Assembly (NCBI RefSeq): GCF_039888675.1
Contig: NZ_JBDQQR010000001.1
Span: forward strand, 1,364,001 to 1,428,000
Direction of reading: 5' to 3'
DNA: 64,000 bases
Origin: Mesorhizobium sp. CAU 1732
GTDB taxonomy: Bacteria > Pseudomonadota > Alphaproteobacteria > Rhizobiales > Rhizobiaceae
Position numbers and translations under genes: made by a program. This document shows positions 43,595 to 52,031 of the stretch, piece after piece; positions within the stretch are counted from its first letter, which is position 1, and each line of letters starts with the position of its first letter. The notes below the pieces were generated by a model. It was given only the letters and a program-made list of their open reading frames with translations. It did no database searches and was not told the DNA's origin.

Positions 43595-44596
43595 ATGAGC
43601 CGCATCACACTCACCAATGTGGCAAAGGCCTTCGGCGCTGTGCAGGTCCTGCACGGCGTCGATCTCGACATCGAGGACGGCGAACTGATCGTCTTCGTCG
43701 GTCCGTCGGGCTGCGGCAAGTCCACGCTTCTGCGCCTGATTGCCGGGCTCGACCAGCCGACCGGAGGCACGATCGAGATCGACGGCCGCGACGTCACGCG
43801 CGTCGCGGCTGCGGATCGCGGACTTGCGATGGTCTTCCAGTCTTACGCGCTCTACCCGCATATGAGCGTGCGCCAGAACCTCGCTTTCGGGTTGGAAAAC
43901 GCGCGCATGCCGCGCGAGGAGATCGAAACGCGCATCCAGGAAGCGGCGCGCATGCTGGAAATCGCGCCCTATCTCGACCGCAGGCCCGGCCAGCTTTCGG
44001 GCGGCCAGCGTCAGCGCGTCGCGATCGGCCGCGCGATCGTGCGCAACCCGACCGCCTTCCTGCTCGACGAGCCGCTGTCCAACCTCGACGCCGAACTGCG
44101 CATCTCGACCCGCGCCGAACTGGCGGCGTTGCATCAGCGGCTCGGCACGACGATGGTCTACGTCACGCACGACCAGACCGAGGCGATGACGCTGGCCGAC
44201 AGGATCGTCGTGCTGCGCGCCGGCCGGATCGAACAGGTCGGCAAGGCGCTCGATATCTACAACCACCCGGCGAACCGCTTCGTGGCGGGGTTCATCGGCG
44301 CGCCGCGCATGAATTTCCTGCCAGCCTCGATGTTCCCCGGAGCGCCCGGCGCGGAAGTCGGTATCCGGCCGCAGCATTTGCGCCGCTCGGTAGACGGTGA
44401 GCGGGCGATCCCCGTCACCGTCTCGCTGATCGAGGCGCTGGGCTCCGAGACGGTGCTGCACGGCGAGACGGATGGCCACAAGGTGCTTGCCGTCCTCCCC
44501 GGCCAGCAGGCGCTCAAGCCAGGCGACGAGATCGCGCTCGGCTACGACGATGCCGACCTTCATCCCTTCGGCGAGGACGGCTCGCGGGTGGGGTAG
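43595..44596 (+). CDS. ABC transporter ATPase, MalK/UgpC type
   Basis: A 333-residue ATPase that powers the importer. Walker A is GPSGCGKST (residues 37-45), the signature is LSGGQRQR, Walker B is AFLLDEPLSNLD, and the switch histidine is in VYVTHDQTEAM. The C-terminal ~100 residues form the MalK-type regulatory domain (OB/TOBE). The ATG at 43595 follows AGGAGCAGCC, 8 bp after the permease stop. It completes a self-sufficient importer within the LacI-controlled operon. Confidence 0.95.
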   Translation: MSRITLTNVAKAFGAVQVLHGVDLDIEDGELIVFVGPSGCGKSTLLRLIAGLDQPTGGTIEIDGRDVTRVAAADRGLAMVFQSYALYPHMSVRQNLAFGLENARMPREEIETRIQEAARMLEIAPYLDRRPGQLSGGQRQRVAIGRAIVRNPTAFLLDEPLSNLDAELRISTRAELAALHQRLGTTMVYVTHDQTEAMTLADRIVVLRAGRIEQVGKALDIYNHPANRFVAGFIGAPRMNFLPASMFPGAPGAEVGIRPQHLRRSVDGERAIPVTVSLIEALGSETVLHGETDGHKVLAVLPGQQALKPGDEIALGYDDADLHPFGEDGSRVG

Positions 44597-44732
44597 GCCG
44601 GGGCGCGCGCCTCCCGGACGAGCCTCCGCATCCGATGTTCCCCTGAAAACAAAGTCCTCGTTCTTGAGTGGCGACATATCCGTCTGTACGACGATGCGGC
44701 ATGAACAAACCCGAGTGGGAGTAGCCTCCGCG

Positions 44733-45083
44733 ATGAGCGTCACGATCTACGGCATCAAGACCTGCGACACGATGAAGAAGGCCTTTGCCTGGCTGGACGC
44801 GAACGGGGTCGACTACACCTTTCACGATTATCGTGTGGATGGCGTTTCGCGTGGCGACGTGCAGCGCTGGTGCGACGCGGCCGGGTGGCAAAAGGTGCTC
44901 AATGCCGCCAGCCGGACGTTCCGAGCGCTGCCGGAAGACGCGCGCGCCGACCTCGATGAGGCCAAGGCGATCGCCCTGATGGTCGCCGAACCGACGATGA
45001 TCAAGCGCCCGGTGCTGGACACAGGCAACGCGATCGAGATCGGGTTCAAACCCGCGCGATATGAGGAATTGTTCGGAGCCTGA
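44733..45083 (+). CDS. ArsC/Spx/YffB-family reductase-like protein
   Basis: A 116-residue protein of the arsenate reductase-like thioredoxin-fold family. It starts MSVTIYGIKTCDTMKKAFAWLD with the conserved cysteine at residue 11, and has TMIKRPVLDTG near residue 87, the usual substrate-binding stretch. The YffB group has a single N-terminal cysteine as here, and its partner is unknown. GGGAG lies upstream. It follows the ABC ATPase by 136 bp and may be transcribed independently. Confidence 0.9.
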   Translation: MSVTIYGIKTCDTMKKAFAWLDANGVDYTFHDYRVDGVSRGDVQRWCDAAGWQKVLNAASRTFRALPEDARADLDEAKAIALMVAEPTMIKRPVLDTGNAIEIGFKPARYEELFGA

Positions 45084-45126
45084 GTGGACGCTGGAAAGAT
45101 CGACGTGGCCGGCCTCACAAGCGGAC

Positions 45127-45155
45127 TTGCTTTTGTTCTCTTTTTGTTCTAATAT
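45127..45155 (+). promoter_or_regulatory. LexA (SOS) box inside a strong promoter
   Basis: GTTC (45135-45138), seven bases, GTTC (45146-45149) is exactly the alphaproteobacterial LexA consensus GTTC-N7-GTTC. It overlaps a near-consensus promoter: TTGCTT (45127-45132), 17 bp, TAATAT (45150-45155). LexA bound here would block RNA polymerase. The -10 ends only five bases before the first ATG of the gene. Confidence 0.85.
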
Positions 45156-45160
45156 AACGA

Positions 45161-45820
45161 ATGCAGTTCGCGTTCGACTTTAACGATGTGTCCAAGCGGG
45201 TCATTGCAGGCCAAGCCGGCCGAAAAACACGCATCGTGCCTCGGCGCAAAAGCATAAGCCAACCCTGCCTGCCCGGACTGGAACGCCGTGGTGTAGACAG
45301 TTTTTTTCTGGTCCTCGGGCCTGACGAAGAAGCTGCCGAATGCATTCGGCGTAGTGTCCACGCAGAACTTGTCGTCCGACGCCATCTGCAGATCTGGCCG
45401 AAAAAGGGTCACTTGCCCCACATCAGCCTTCTGGGGCTGGGTGCCTATGATGGTATCCCGCGCGATCGTGTTGCCGGCGTTGCAAAAATTGCCGAGGGGT
45501 TCTCGCACCCGGGCTTCGATGTCTCTTTCGACACGCTCATGCGGTTTCGGAGGTCGAACGCGGTGGTGCTGACTGGCGGCGACGATGGATGCATACGCAG
45601 GTTTCGCCTCAGTCTGCACGAGGCGCTGAGGGCCGGCGGACTGCGCGTTCCTGGAGGGTCATCCTTCACCCCGCATATGACGCTGCTCTACAGCACAAGC
45701 CCATTTGAGGATTGTCGCGTGTCCGCCGTGCAATGGCGTGCCGACAAGTTTTTCCTGATCCACAGTATGGTGGGAGATTCGAAGCACGTCGTGCTGGGAC
45801 GCTGGCCGTTGAGAGGCTAG
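45161..45820 (+). CDS. 2H phosphoesterase (2'-5' RNA ligase/cyclic phosphodiesterase-like), LexA-controlled
   Basis: A 219-residue protein with the two HxT/S motifs of the 2H superfamily: His87-Ile-Ser (PHISLL) and His172-Met-Thr (PHMTLLY). Members hydrolyse cyclic 2',3'-phosphates or 2'-5' bonds in RNA or small nucleotides. The N-terminal ~45 residues are an unusual basic extension (KRVIAGQAGRKTRIVPRRK). The promoter contains a perfect LexA box, so expression should rise on DNA damage. The first ATG (45161) would be at or next to the transcription start, so translation may be leaderless; otherwise the true start is further in. No DNA-repair gene adjoins it. Confidence 0.82.
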   Translation: MQFAFDFNDVSKRVIAGQAGRKTRIVPRRKSISQPCLPGLERRGVDSFFLVLGPDEEAAECIRRSVHAELVVRRHLQIWPKKGHLPHISLLGLGAYDGIPRDRVAGVAKIAEGFSHPGFDVSFDTLMRFRRSNAVVLTGGDDGCIRRFRLSLHEALRAGGLRVPGGSSFTPHMTLLYSTSPFEDCRVSAVQWRADKFFLIHSMVGDSKHVVLGRWPLRG

Positions 45821-45937
45821 GCTGTTGCCAAAGTGTGGGAATACCATGCGCATAATCTGTGTCAGGAAGCGGGGCGGCTCATGTCCGTGTCCGGTAGATT
45901 TGCACAAGGACGCCAGAGCCAAGAGGAGGGCTCCGCA

Positions 45938-46612
45938 ATGATCACCGTCACCGCCTTCAAATGGGTGCCGCCCTTCGCGCAGGGACAGGTGCGCGACCAT
46001 CGCGTTCGCTGGGTTCTGAACGAAGCGGGCTGGGACTACAAAGTTCGGCTCATCGATGCGGTCGATCAGAAATCGCCCCTCTATCGCGCGGACCAACCGT
46101 TCGGACAGGTGCCTGTCCTCGCGGAGGACGGCCGCCCGACGCTCTTCGAGACGGGAGCGATCCTGCTGAGCGTCGCCGAGCGCAGTGGCCGCCTGATCCC
46201 CTCCGACGAGATGCAGCGCGCGCAGATGCTGAGCTGGTATTTCGCCGCGCTCAATTCGGTCGAGCCGTATCTGGCGAACCTCGCCGAAGTCGAGTTCTTC
46301 ATGAAGGACGAAGCCGACAAGGCGAAGCGGCGCCCGGGCGTCGTGGCGATGGCACAAAGACGCCTGGGCGAACTCCAGGCTGCGCTCGGCGGTCGCGACT
46401 GGCTCGTGGCCGACACGTTCACGCTGGCCGACCTGATGATGTCGTCGGTTCTCAAAATCGCGAAATCGCTCGATGCTCTGGCGGACTATCCGAAACTCGT
46501 GGCCTATCAGGATCGGTGCTTCGATCGGGCCGCATACCGCAAGGCGATCGACGACCAGCTTGCGGATTTCGCCGCACACTCATCCGCCGACATGAAGTAC
46601 GGGGTGGCCTGA
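45938..46612 (+). CDS. Glutathione S-transferase family protein
   Basis: A 224-residue GST. The N-terminal thioredoxin-like domain has the glutathione-site QPFGQVPVLAEDGRPTLFETGAI (Pro and Glu-Thr). The C-terminal helical domain ends with WLVADTFTLADLMMSSVLKI. The region that normally carries the catalytic Ser/Cys/Tyr reads KWVPPFAQG, so the activating residue is unclear. The ATG at 45938 follows AGAGGAGGG; a longer frame upstream has no ribosome site. It follows the 2H gene by 117 bp. The substrate cannot be told from the sequence. Confidence 0.88.
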   Translation: MITVTAFKWVPPFAQGQVRDHRVRWVLNEAGWDYKVRLIDAVDQKSPLYRADQPFGQVPVLAEDGRPTLFETGAILLSVAERSGRLIPSDEMQRAQMLSWYFAALNSVEPYLANLAEVEFFMKDEADKAKRRPGVVAMAQRRLGELQAALGGRDWLVADTFTLADLMMSSVLKIAKSLDALADYPKLVAYQDRCFDRAAYRKAIDDQLADFAAHSSADMKYGVA

Positions 46613-46626
46613 AGATCCCGTTCGCG

Positions 46627-47835
46627 TCAGGCTGCGAGTGCCAGCGGTCGCGGCCTCGCGCCCGAGAGAAGCCCGGCCGTGCTCCGTGCGTCCCACAAGA
46701 GCAGATCCCCGATCGTGGTCCCCTCGATAAACGGCTGCGTCCCGTCGATCCCGTAGCGCGCATGCCGTGTCACGCAGGGCAGCCATTGGCCGAGCGGCGG
46801 GTCGAGATGGGCGGCGAGCAGGCCCAGAGACAGGGCGGCGAGCGGGTCGTGGCGCCCGACCGGCGTGAAGGCATCGCGGACATTGTCGCTGCCGATTGCC
46901 ACCGGCACGCCGGCGGACAGAAGCTCCTTCACGCGCGTGATTCCGCGCCGGTCCGGCGTCCCGGTCCCGCGCGACTGGAGGTAGAGATTACTGGCCGGCA
47001 GCGTCACGATCGCCAGCCCGGCCTCCGCGATACGGTCGATGCGGCGCGACAGCGCGTCGCCTGAAGCATTCATCAGGCTGCAGGCGTGACCGCACAGGAC
47101 CGGCCCGTCGAAGCGATGGTCGAGCACACTCGCCGCGATGATATCGAGCCCATCGAGACCCGACGACAGTCCTTCGTCGACGTGAAAGTCGAGGCCGATG
47201 CCGGCGCTTGCGGCTGCTTTGACCATGCGCGGGATCAGGTCGTGCCGTCCCGGCTGGTCATAGACGAACGCGCCGAGCACGCCGCCATCCGATGCGATGC
47301 GGCGGGCGACGCGTGCGCCAAGGGCGCCGTCCGCAAAGGCTTCGAGCGGCAGAAGTGCCGCGCGCTGCACGACGATGCGATCGCGCCAGTCCTGCCCCAG
47401 TTCGCCGATGACATCCCAGGCGAGCGGCATCCGCTCGGGGTCGGAGGCGTCCAGTTGGCAGTCGACATGGGTCCGCACGAATCCGCAGCCTGCATCGACG
47501 AGTTCCTGCAGGCCACGCGCCACACGCTCGCGGATGTCCTGTGCGGTCCAGTTGATCTTGTCTGCGGCCTGCGCTGCGATCGCGCCGGGAAGCGTTCCGT
47601 CATGCGGGGCGATCCGCTCTGCGGTATGGCACTTGTCCAGATGGCAGTGCGCTTCGGTCAGCCGCATCGTGACGATGCCGGTGGTCTCGTCCGGTACGTC
47701 GGTTTGCGCAAGGCCCACAAGCCGACCGTCCCGCACGACCGGCTTTCCGACGAGGCAATCGCGCTCCGCGCGTCCGCCGAACCGTGTCTCGTCTGCGACC
47801 AGCGAGCGTGGGACTTTGATGGTGTTCGCGGTCAC
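46627..47835 (-). CDS. Cytosine deaminase-like amidohydrolase
   Basis: A 402-residue cytoplasmic amidohydrolase of the CodA/TrzA-type branch. Metal and catalytic motifs are EAHCHLDK (near residue 61), the His-Val-Asp in VRTHVDC, FHVDEGLSSG near residue 215, GHACSL, and GSDNVRDAFTPVGRHDPL near residue 320. CodA has matching motifs. It should hydrolyse an amidine or amide bond of a heterocycle. The start is GTG at 47833-47835 overlapping the stop of the FAD reductase (GTGA). It ends the four-gene creatininase-FAD-FAD-amidohydrolase operon. Confidence 0.85.
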   Translation of the reverse strand: MTANTIKVPRSLVADETRFGGRAERDCLVGKPVVRDGRLVGLAQTDVPDETTGIVTMRLTEAHCHLDKCHTAERIAPHDGTLPGAIAAQAADKINWTAQDIRERVARGLQELVDAGCGFVRTHVDCQLDASDPERMPLAWDVIGELGQDWRDRIVVQRAALLPLEAFADGALGARVARRIASDGGVLGAFVYDQPGRHDLIPRMVKAAASAGIGLDFHVDEGLSSGLDGLDIIAASVLDHRFDGPVLCGHACSLMNASGDALSRRIDRIAEAGLAIVTLPASNLYLQSRGTGTPDRRGITRVKELLSAGVPVAIGSDNVRDAFTPVGRHDPLAALSLGLLAAHLDPPLGQWLPCVTRHARYGIDGTQPFIEGTTIGDLLLWDARSTAGLLSGARPRPLALAA

Positions 47836-49085
47836 GACGCGGCTCTCGTCTGCAAACCGTCAGCGGCCTGCCATGCCTTGAACAGTTCATTGACGCGGCC
47901 CGTGGCGGCGTCATTTTCGCTCGGCCTGAACGTACTCGCGATTATGCGCCGCCCGGTCATGTGGTCGGCAGGCCGGTTGACGGAATCGATCGCAATCAGA
48001 GTTCCTGCGCGAAAATGGTAGACCGAAAACGCGTTGTCGGCCGGCGCCCCGACCGTGACATGCGCATCGGCGTCGAAGGACAGCCCCACCATTTGCAGCT
48101 TCATGTCGCCGATGTCCGACCAGAACCACGGCACGGCGCGATACGGCTCGTCGTGGCCGAGTATGGTGCGCGCCGCGAGCTTGGCCTGGTCGGTGGCGTT
48201 CTGCACGGATTCGAGCCTGACTGGTCGATCCGCGTGCCAGTGATGGAAGCGGGTGCAATCGCCAATCGCGAGGATGTTCGGCGCGGACGTCCGCATCGCA
48301 TGATCGATGAGGATGCCGTCGTCGCACGCGATGCCCGCCGCTGCGGCGAGGTCGCATTCCGGTTCCACCCCGATGCCGACGAGCACCAGATCGGCCGGCA
48401 GCGTATCGCCGTTTGAAAGCGCAACGCCGCGCACGCCGTTTTCGTCGCCGGTGATGGCGATGGGCGCGGTGCCGAAACGAATGTCGGCACCTTGCGCGCT
48501 CAGCCGCGTCAAAACGTGGTCGGACACGACCGGCGAGACGGCGCGGCCGAGAAGCCTCGGTCCGATCTCGAGGACGGTGACGGTGCGGCCGAGCGCCAGA
48601 AGCGTGGACGCGGTCTCAAGTCCGACGAATCCGCCGCCGATCACTACGACGGATCGGACGTGGGCAAGTCGCTCGCGGATCGCACGCGCGTCCGCGATCG
48701 TGCGCATCGCCAGAACGCCTTCGAGGTCGGCTCCAGGGATTGCGGGCCATCGCGGGCGCGCTCCTGTGGCGATGACCAGAGTTTCGTACGAACGATGGCT
48801 GCCGTCGTCCAGCGCAACCGTCTTCGCCGCGACGTCGATGCGCTGCACCACCGCGCCGTCGAGGAACGTGACGCCGCTGGCGGCAAAGAAGTCGTCGCCG
48901 CGCAGCGGCTGGGGTTTTGCGTCCGGCGTCTTCAGGAAAGCCTTCGACAGCGGCGGGCGGTGATAGGGCGCTTCCGCCTCGGCGCCGATCAGTGTGATCG
49001 GGCCATCATAGCCTTCCTGCCGCAGCGACGCGGCCACCTGGCTTCCCGCATGCCCCGCGCCGACGATCACGACCCCGCTCGTCAT
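47832..49085 (-). CDS. FAD-dependent NAD(P)H:ferredoxin reductase-like protein
   Basis: A 417-residue flavoprotein of the oxygenase-coupled reductase type. The FAD site is [18 protein letters not shown], the NAD site is [17 protein letters not shown] near residue 143, and the second FAD motif is [13 protein letters not shown]. The C-terminal Reductase_C domain ([15 protein letters not shown]) is typical of enzymes feeding Rieske, ferredoxin or P450 systems. No ferredoxin or oxygenase is in this operon, so its electron acceptor may be the upstream FAD oxidase or a distant protein. The ATG at 49085 overlaps the upstream stop. Confidence 0.9.
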   Translation of the reverse strand: MTSGVVIVGAGHAGSQVAASLRQEGYDGPITLIGAEAEAPYHRPPLSKAFLKTPDAKPQPLRGDDFFAASGVTFLDGAVVQRIDVAAKTVALDDGSHRSYETLVIATGARPRWPAIPGADLEGVLAMRTIADARAIRERLAHVRSVVVIGGGFVGLETASTLLALGRTVTVLEIGPRLLGRAVSPVVSDHVLTRLSAQGADIRFGTAPIAITGDENGVRGVALSNGDTLPADLVLVGIGVEPECDLAAAAGIACDDGILIDHAMRTSAPNILAIGDCTRFHHWHADRPVRLESVQNATDQAKLAARTILGHDEPYRAVPWFWSDIGDMKLQMVGLSFDADAHVTVGAPADNAFSVYHFRAGTLIAIDSVNRPADHMTGRRIIASTFRPSENDAATGRVNELFKAWQAADGLQTRAAS

Positions 49086-50503
49086 GATGCCTTGCGCACC
49101 GGCTGATGGCTCGGCAACGCTTCGATCTCGTCGGCCGGAAGATGCTTCACCTCGTTCCAAAGACGGGACTTTGCGGAGTTGAGCAGGCCATGCGGGTCGA
49201 GCCGTTTCTTCCACGCGAGATGGCGATAGTCGGGCTTCATCGAGCCGCCTTCGATATAAGGCACGTGCGGGTTCGACGTCGGACAGCCGTGAGCGTCGTA
49301 GATCGCCATCAGCTCATAGAGCCGTTCATCGGTCGTATGGCGCACGACGGGCAGGTCGAATGCGACGAGCTGGTCATTCAGCAACGCGAACTCGTGATGC
49401 ATCAATACCTCGTCACCGAAGATTGCCTGCAAGGGCTCGATCTTCGACGCGTCGAGCGGCGCGCGGAACGTGACCTGCAGATAGGTGACGCCGCGGTCCT
49501 GCTTGAGCACCTGCAGCGTCGTATGGTTATAGGAGAATTCCGACAAAGCGGGCAGGCCAGTCGCTTTCAGGCCGCCGTTGTCCAGCGCCAGATCGACCGC
49601 CCCGCCGTGATCGGCGACGAGCGCCTTAACCGCATCCGCATCGCCGCTTGCGACCATCACGAACAGCAGGGCGCGGCCGCCTTCACCGATCTCTCCCAGC
49701 GTCTTGATCGATTGTGCTATGCGTCCGTCCACCGTCGTCAGGAGCTTGAGGTCGAGGGCGCGCGTGGAGCCGATCGCGATGCCGGCCTCGAACGCCTGCC
49801 GATAGGTCGGGAAGGACGCGATCACATTGATCCATGTGGGCGAGGGGACGGTGCGCAGGACGAGGTCGGTGATGACACCATTCAGGCCCCAAGCGTGGTG
49901 GATCGCACGGATGTCGTCGCCGGTAAACACGTGGCGCTGCGGGTGCCGTTCCACGGAAAGGGCTGCGATCTGGTCGATGTTGCCGCCATCGCGAAGCATG
50001 CCGTGCCGGATCGAGCCGATTCCGCCGGACCCGCCCGCGATGAAGCCGCCGATCGTCGCGATCGCTTCGGTGGACGGAAACAGCGGCAGTTCGCGACCGT
50101 GTTCGGCCAGCGCCTCGTTGATCGTGCCGATCTTGGCGCCGGCCTCGACATGGACTGTCGTCTCGCCGATCTCGAGCACGCGGTTGATGCCCGTCACGTC
50201 GACAATGAGCCCGCCATCCATCGGCACGGCCTGGCCGTAATTGCCGGTGCCGCCGCCGCGTATCACCATCGGGGCGTTCCACTCGACGGCCAGCGCGATG
50301 CAGCGCTCCAACTCTTCGACCGTCTTTGGCGCAACCACGAGGTCGCCGAAACTGGCGCCGAGTTCGCGGTTGAGGATCGGGCTGTACCAGAAGAAGTCCC
50401 GCGACCGCTTTTTCACGATCGAGGGCGTGTCGAAGGATTCGATCTCGCCGAGCGTTGCGCGGAACGCCTGCCAGTCGATGTTGGTCTTGCCTGAAATCGA
50501 CAT
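49082..50503 (-). CDS. FAD-linked oxidase (PCMH/VAO family)
   Basis: A 473-residue oxidoreductase. The FAD-binding PCMH domain (residues ~45-225) has [20 protein letters not shown] and [22 protein letters not shown]. The C-terminal substrate domain follows. No cysteine or histidine flavin anchor is obvious. Relatives oxidise hydroxy acids, amines or alcohols. GGGAGG precedes the ATG at 50503, which overlaps the creatininase stop as TGATG. Its place between an amidohydrolase-type and a creatininase-type enzyme suggests a ring- or amine-oxidising step in breakdown of a nitrogen compound. Confidence 0.87.
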   Translation of the reverse strand: MSISGKTNIDWQAFRATLGEIESFDTPSIVKKRSRDFFWYSPILNRELGASFGDLVVAPKTVEELERCIALAVEWNAPMVIRGGGTGNYGQAVPMDGGLIVDVTGINRVLEIGETTVHVEAGAKIGTINEALAEHGRELPLFPSTEAIATIGGFIAGGSGGIGSIRHGMLRDGGNIDQIAALSVERHPQRHVFTGDDIRAIHHAWGLNGVITDLVLRTVPSPTWINVIASFPTYRQAFEAGIAIGSTRALDLKLLTTVDGRIAQSIKTLGEIGEGGRALLFVMVASGDADAVKALVADHGGAVDLALDNGGLKATGLPALSEFSYNHTTLQVLKQDRGVTYLQVTFRAPLDASKIEPLQAIFGDEVLMHHEFALLNDQLVAFDLPVVRHTTDERLYELMAIYDAHGCPTSNPHVPYIEGGSMKPDYRHLAWKKRLDPHGLLNSAKSRLWNEVKHLPADEIEALPSHQPVRKAS

Positions 50504-51327
50504 CAAACCTCCCGTCTCGTGTTTGTGGTCTCGGCGTCCTGAGTCCGGCAGAACCGGTCGAACTCGGACAGGAACGCCGCGAAGTTTGAGGCTGCCGCGT
50601 CGAGCAGGCGTTCTCCGATTTCGGCGCTGGCTGAGGCTGCATCGCCGCATGCGCCGTCGGCGTTCAGGTCTCCGATGACCCACGCCGGGCGCGCGCGACC
50701 GGCCGAAAGTCCCAGATGCCGATACTCGTCGTGCCAATCGTGGGCGGCGTTCGGAAAATTCTGCGCCTTTTCCATCGCGACGAGATCGGGCTTCAACGCC
50801 AGCATCGCGCTCGTCTCGACCAGCCCGGCATGGATGCCGTAGGCCTGCTCCGCCGCGTCGGAGATGGTCTCCGCCTCGTTGAAATTATACCAGTGGCAGG
50901 TGACCACATGCAGGTCGTGGGCGATCTTCAGGTCGCGCGCCATGATGTCCAGCACGGCCGAGTTCCCGCCATGGCCGTTGAGCAGCACCAGCCTGCGAAA
51001 GCCGGTTCGTGCAAGGCTCGCGCCGACATCCGACAGGATCCGCATCAGCGTCTCGGCCGACAGCGAAATCGTTCCGGGAACCACGCCGTGCTCGTTGCTC
51101 TTGCCGTAGGAGAATGGCGGCAGTGCCAGCACGGAGAGATCGGGCGGCAAGCGCTCGATAAGCCGGTCGATGACCCCCTCGGCCAGATCGCTATCGACCG
51201 ACACCGGAAGATGCGGCCCGTGCTGCTCGATCGCGCCGACCGGGAGCACGACGATCGTGTTCGCGCGATCGAGATCGGCGAAGTCGGCGCGCGAGAGGTC
51301 GGCCCACCGGCCGCTGCGACGGGTCAT
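50503..51327 (-). CDS. Creatininase-family amidohydrolase
   Basis: A 274-residue metal-dependent hydrolase of the creatinine amidohydrolase family. The signatures [23 protein letters not shown] (residues ~29-51), [11 protein letters not shown] (~113) and [10 protein letters not shown] (~163) contain the metal ligands. Family members open cyclic amides, deformylate FAPy or trim the mycofactocin peptide; which applies here is unknown. It heads the operon on the minus strand and faces RidA, 314 bp away. The C-terminal ~35 residues are an extension. Confidence 0.9.
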   Translation of the reverse strand: MTRRSGRWADLSRADFADLDRANTIVVLPVGAIEQHGPHLPVSVDSDLAEGVIDRLIERLPPDLSVLALPPFSYGKSNEHGVVPGTISLSAETLMRILSDVGASLARTGFRRLVLLNGHGGNSAVLDIMARDLKIAHDLHVVTCHWYNFNEAETISDAAEQAYGIHAGLVETSAMLALKPDLVAMEKAQNFPNAAHDWHDEYRHLGLSAGRARPAWVIGDLNADGACGDAASASAEIGERLLDAAASNFAAFLSEFDRFCRTQDAETTNTRREV

Positions 51328-51641
51328 GACGAAGCTCCACGATGAGATGCGGATGGGCGGCGCGGCGCTGACGCTCGACGCTGATTGGTAGGGTGGGATT
51401 CCGCAAATGAGTGTCCGAGCATCACGCTTCTCCTATGATCGCCCTGCGACCAACTGAGTTGCGGCTCGTTCCTCAAAAGCCCTGTGCCATGGGGTATGCG
51501 CAGTGTCTTCAAGACAGCCGGCGAAGTCAAGCAAGGGGACGCGTAAGCGTCACGGTTTTGCAGCCGAGGGCAAAGCTGCACCCGCCTCTTTTGTCGCGTG
51601 TCATGTGCCGCTATTGCTGTGCCCGACACGGAGACGACATC
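51328..51641. other. Divergent spacer without a recognised gene
   Basis: 314 bp between the creatininase and RidA starts. Frames exist on both strands but have no ribosome sites or recognisable domains. It must hold the promoters of both transcripts; no clear operator dyad was seen. Confidence 0.55.
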
Positions 51642-52031
51642 ATGACCAGAGCCATCAACGCGCCCGATATCGCGCCGCCATTTTCCAACTACAGCCATGG
51701 CGTGCTCGTGCTCGACGATGCGGAAATCCTGTTCTGCTCGGGCCAACTCGGCAATGCACCGGACGGCTCGGTCCCCGAGGGCTGCAAGGCGCAGGCGGAG
51801 CGGTGCTTTGCCAATGTGGCGGCCGTGCTGCGCGCCGCCGGCATGGGTCTCGGCGACATCGTGCGCATCAATGCCTATGTAACCGCGCGCGAACATATGG
51901 CTCCCTACATGGACGTTCGCAACAGCCTGTTCGCCGAGCCTTATCCGGCGTCCACGCTGATGATCGTCTCCGGCTTCTCGCGGCCGGAATTCGTGGTCGA
52001 GATCGAAGTCGTCGCGGCCCGCAAGCGCTGA
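51642..52031 (+). CDS. RidA-family (YjgF/YER057c/UK114) deaminase-like protein
   Basis: A 129-residue protein of the RidA family. The motifs ILFCSGQLGNAPDGSVPEG and INAYVTAREHMAPYMDVRNSLF, followed by PASTLMIVSGFSRPEFVVEIE, are standard. The usual catalytic arginine position near residue 105 is occupied by the family's TLMIVSGF segment without an obvious Arg, so the enamine/imine deaminase activity of true RidA is uncertain. GGAGACG lies upstream of the ATG. It is divergent from the creatininase operon and may remove reactive imines from that pathway. It ends flush against the convergent enolase-superfamily gene. Confidence 0.9.
   Translation: MTRAINAPDIAPPFSNYSHGVLVLDDAEILFCSGQLGNAPDGSVPEGCKAQAERCFANVAAVLRAAGMGLGDIVRINAYVTAREHMAPYMDVRNSLFAEPYPASTLMIVSGFSRPEFVVEIEVVAARKR

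Noticed and set aside
40225..44596. ABC importer as the sulfoquinovose importer SmoEFGH of the nearby monooxygenase module
   Set aside because: It is co-transcribed with GH105 and kduI under a LacI regulator and separated from the monooxygenase operon by a convergent gene and a repeat element, so a uronide ligand is more likely.
51328..51641. Small gene or gene remnant in the creatininase/RidA spacer
   Set aside because: Frames on both strands have no ribosome site, no hydrophobic or domain pattern, and no codon-use support.
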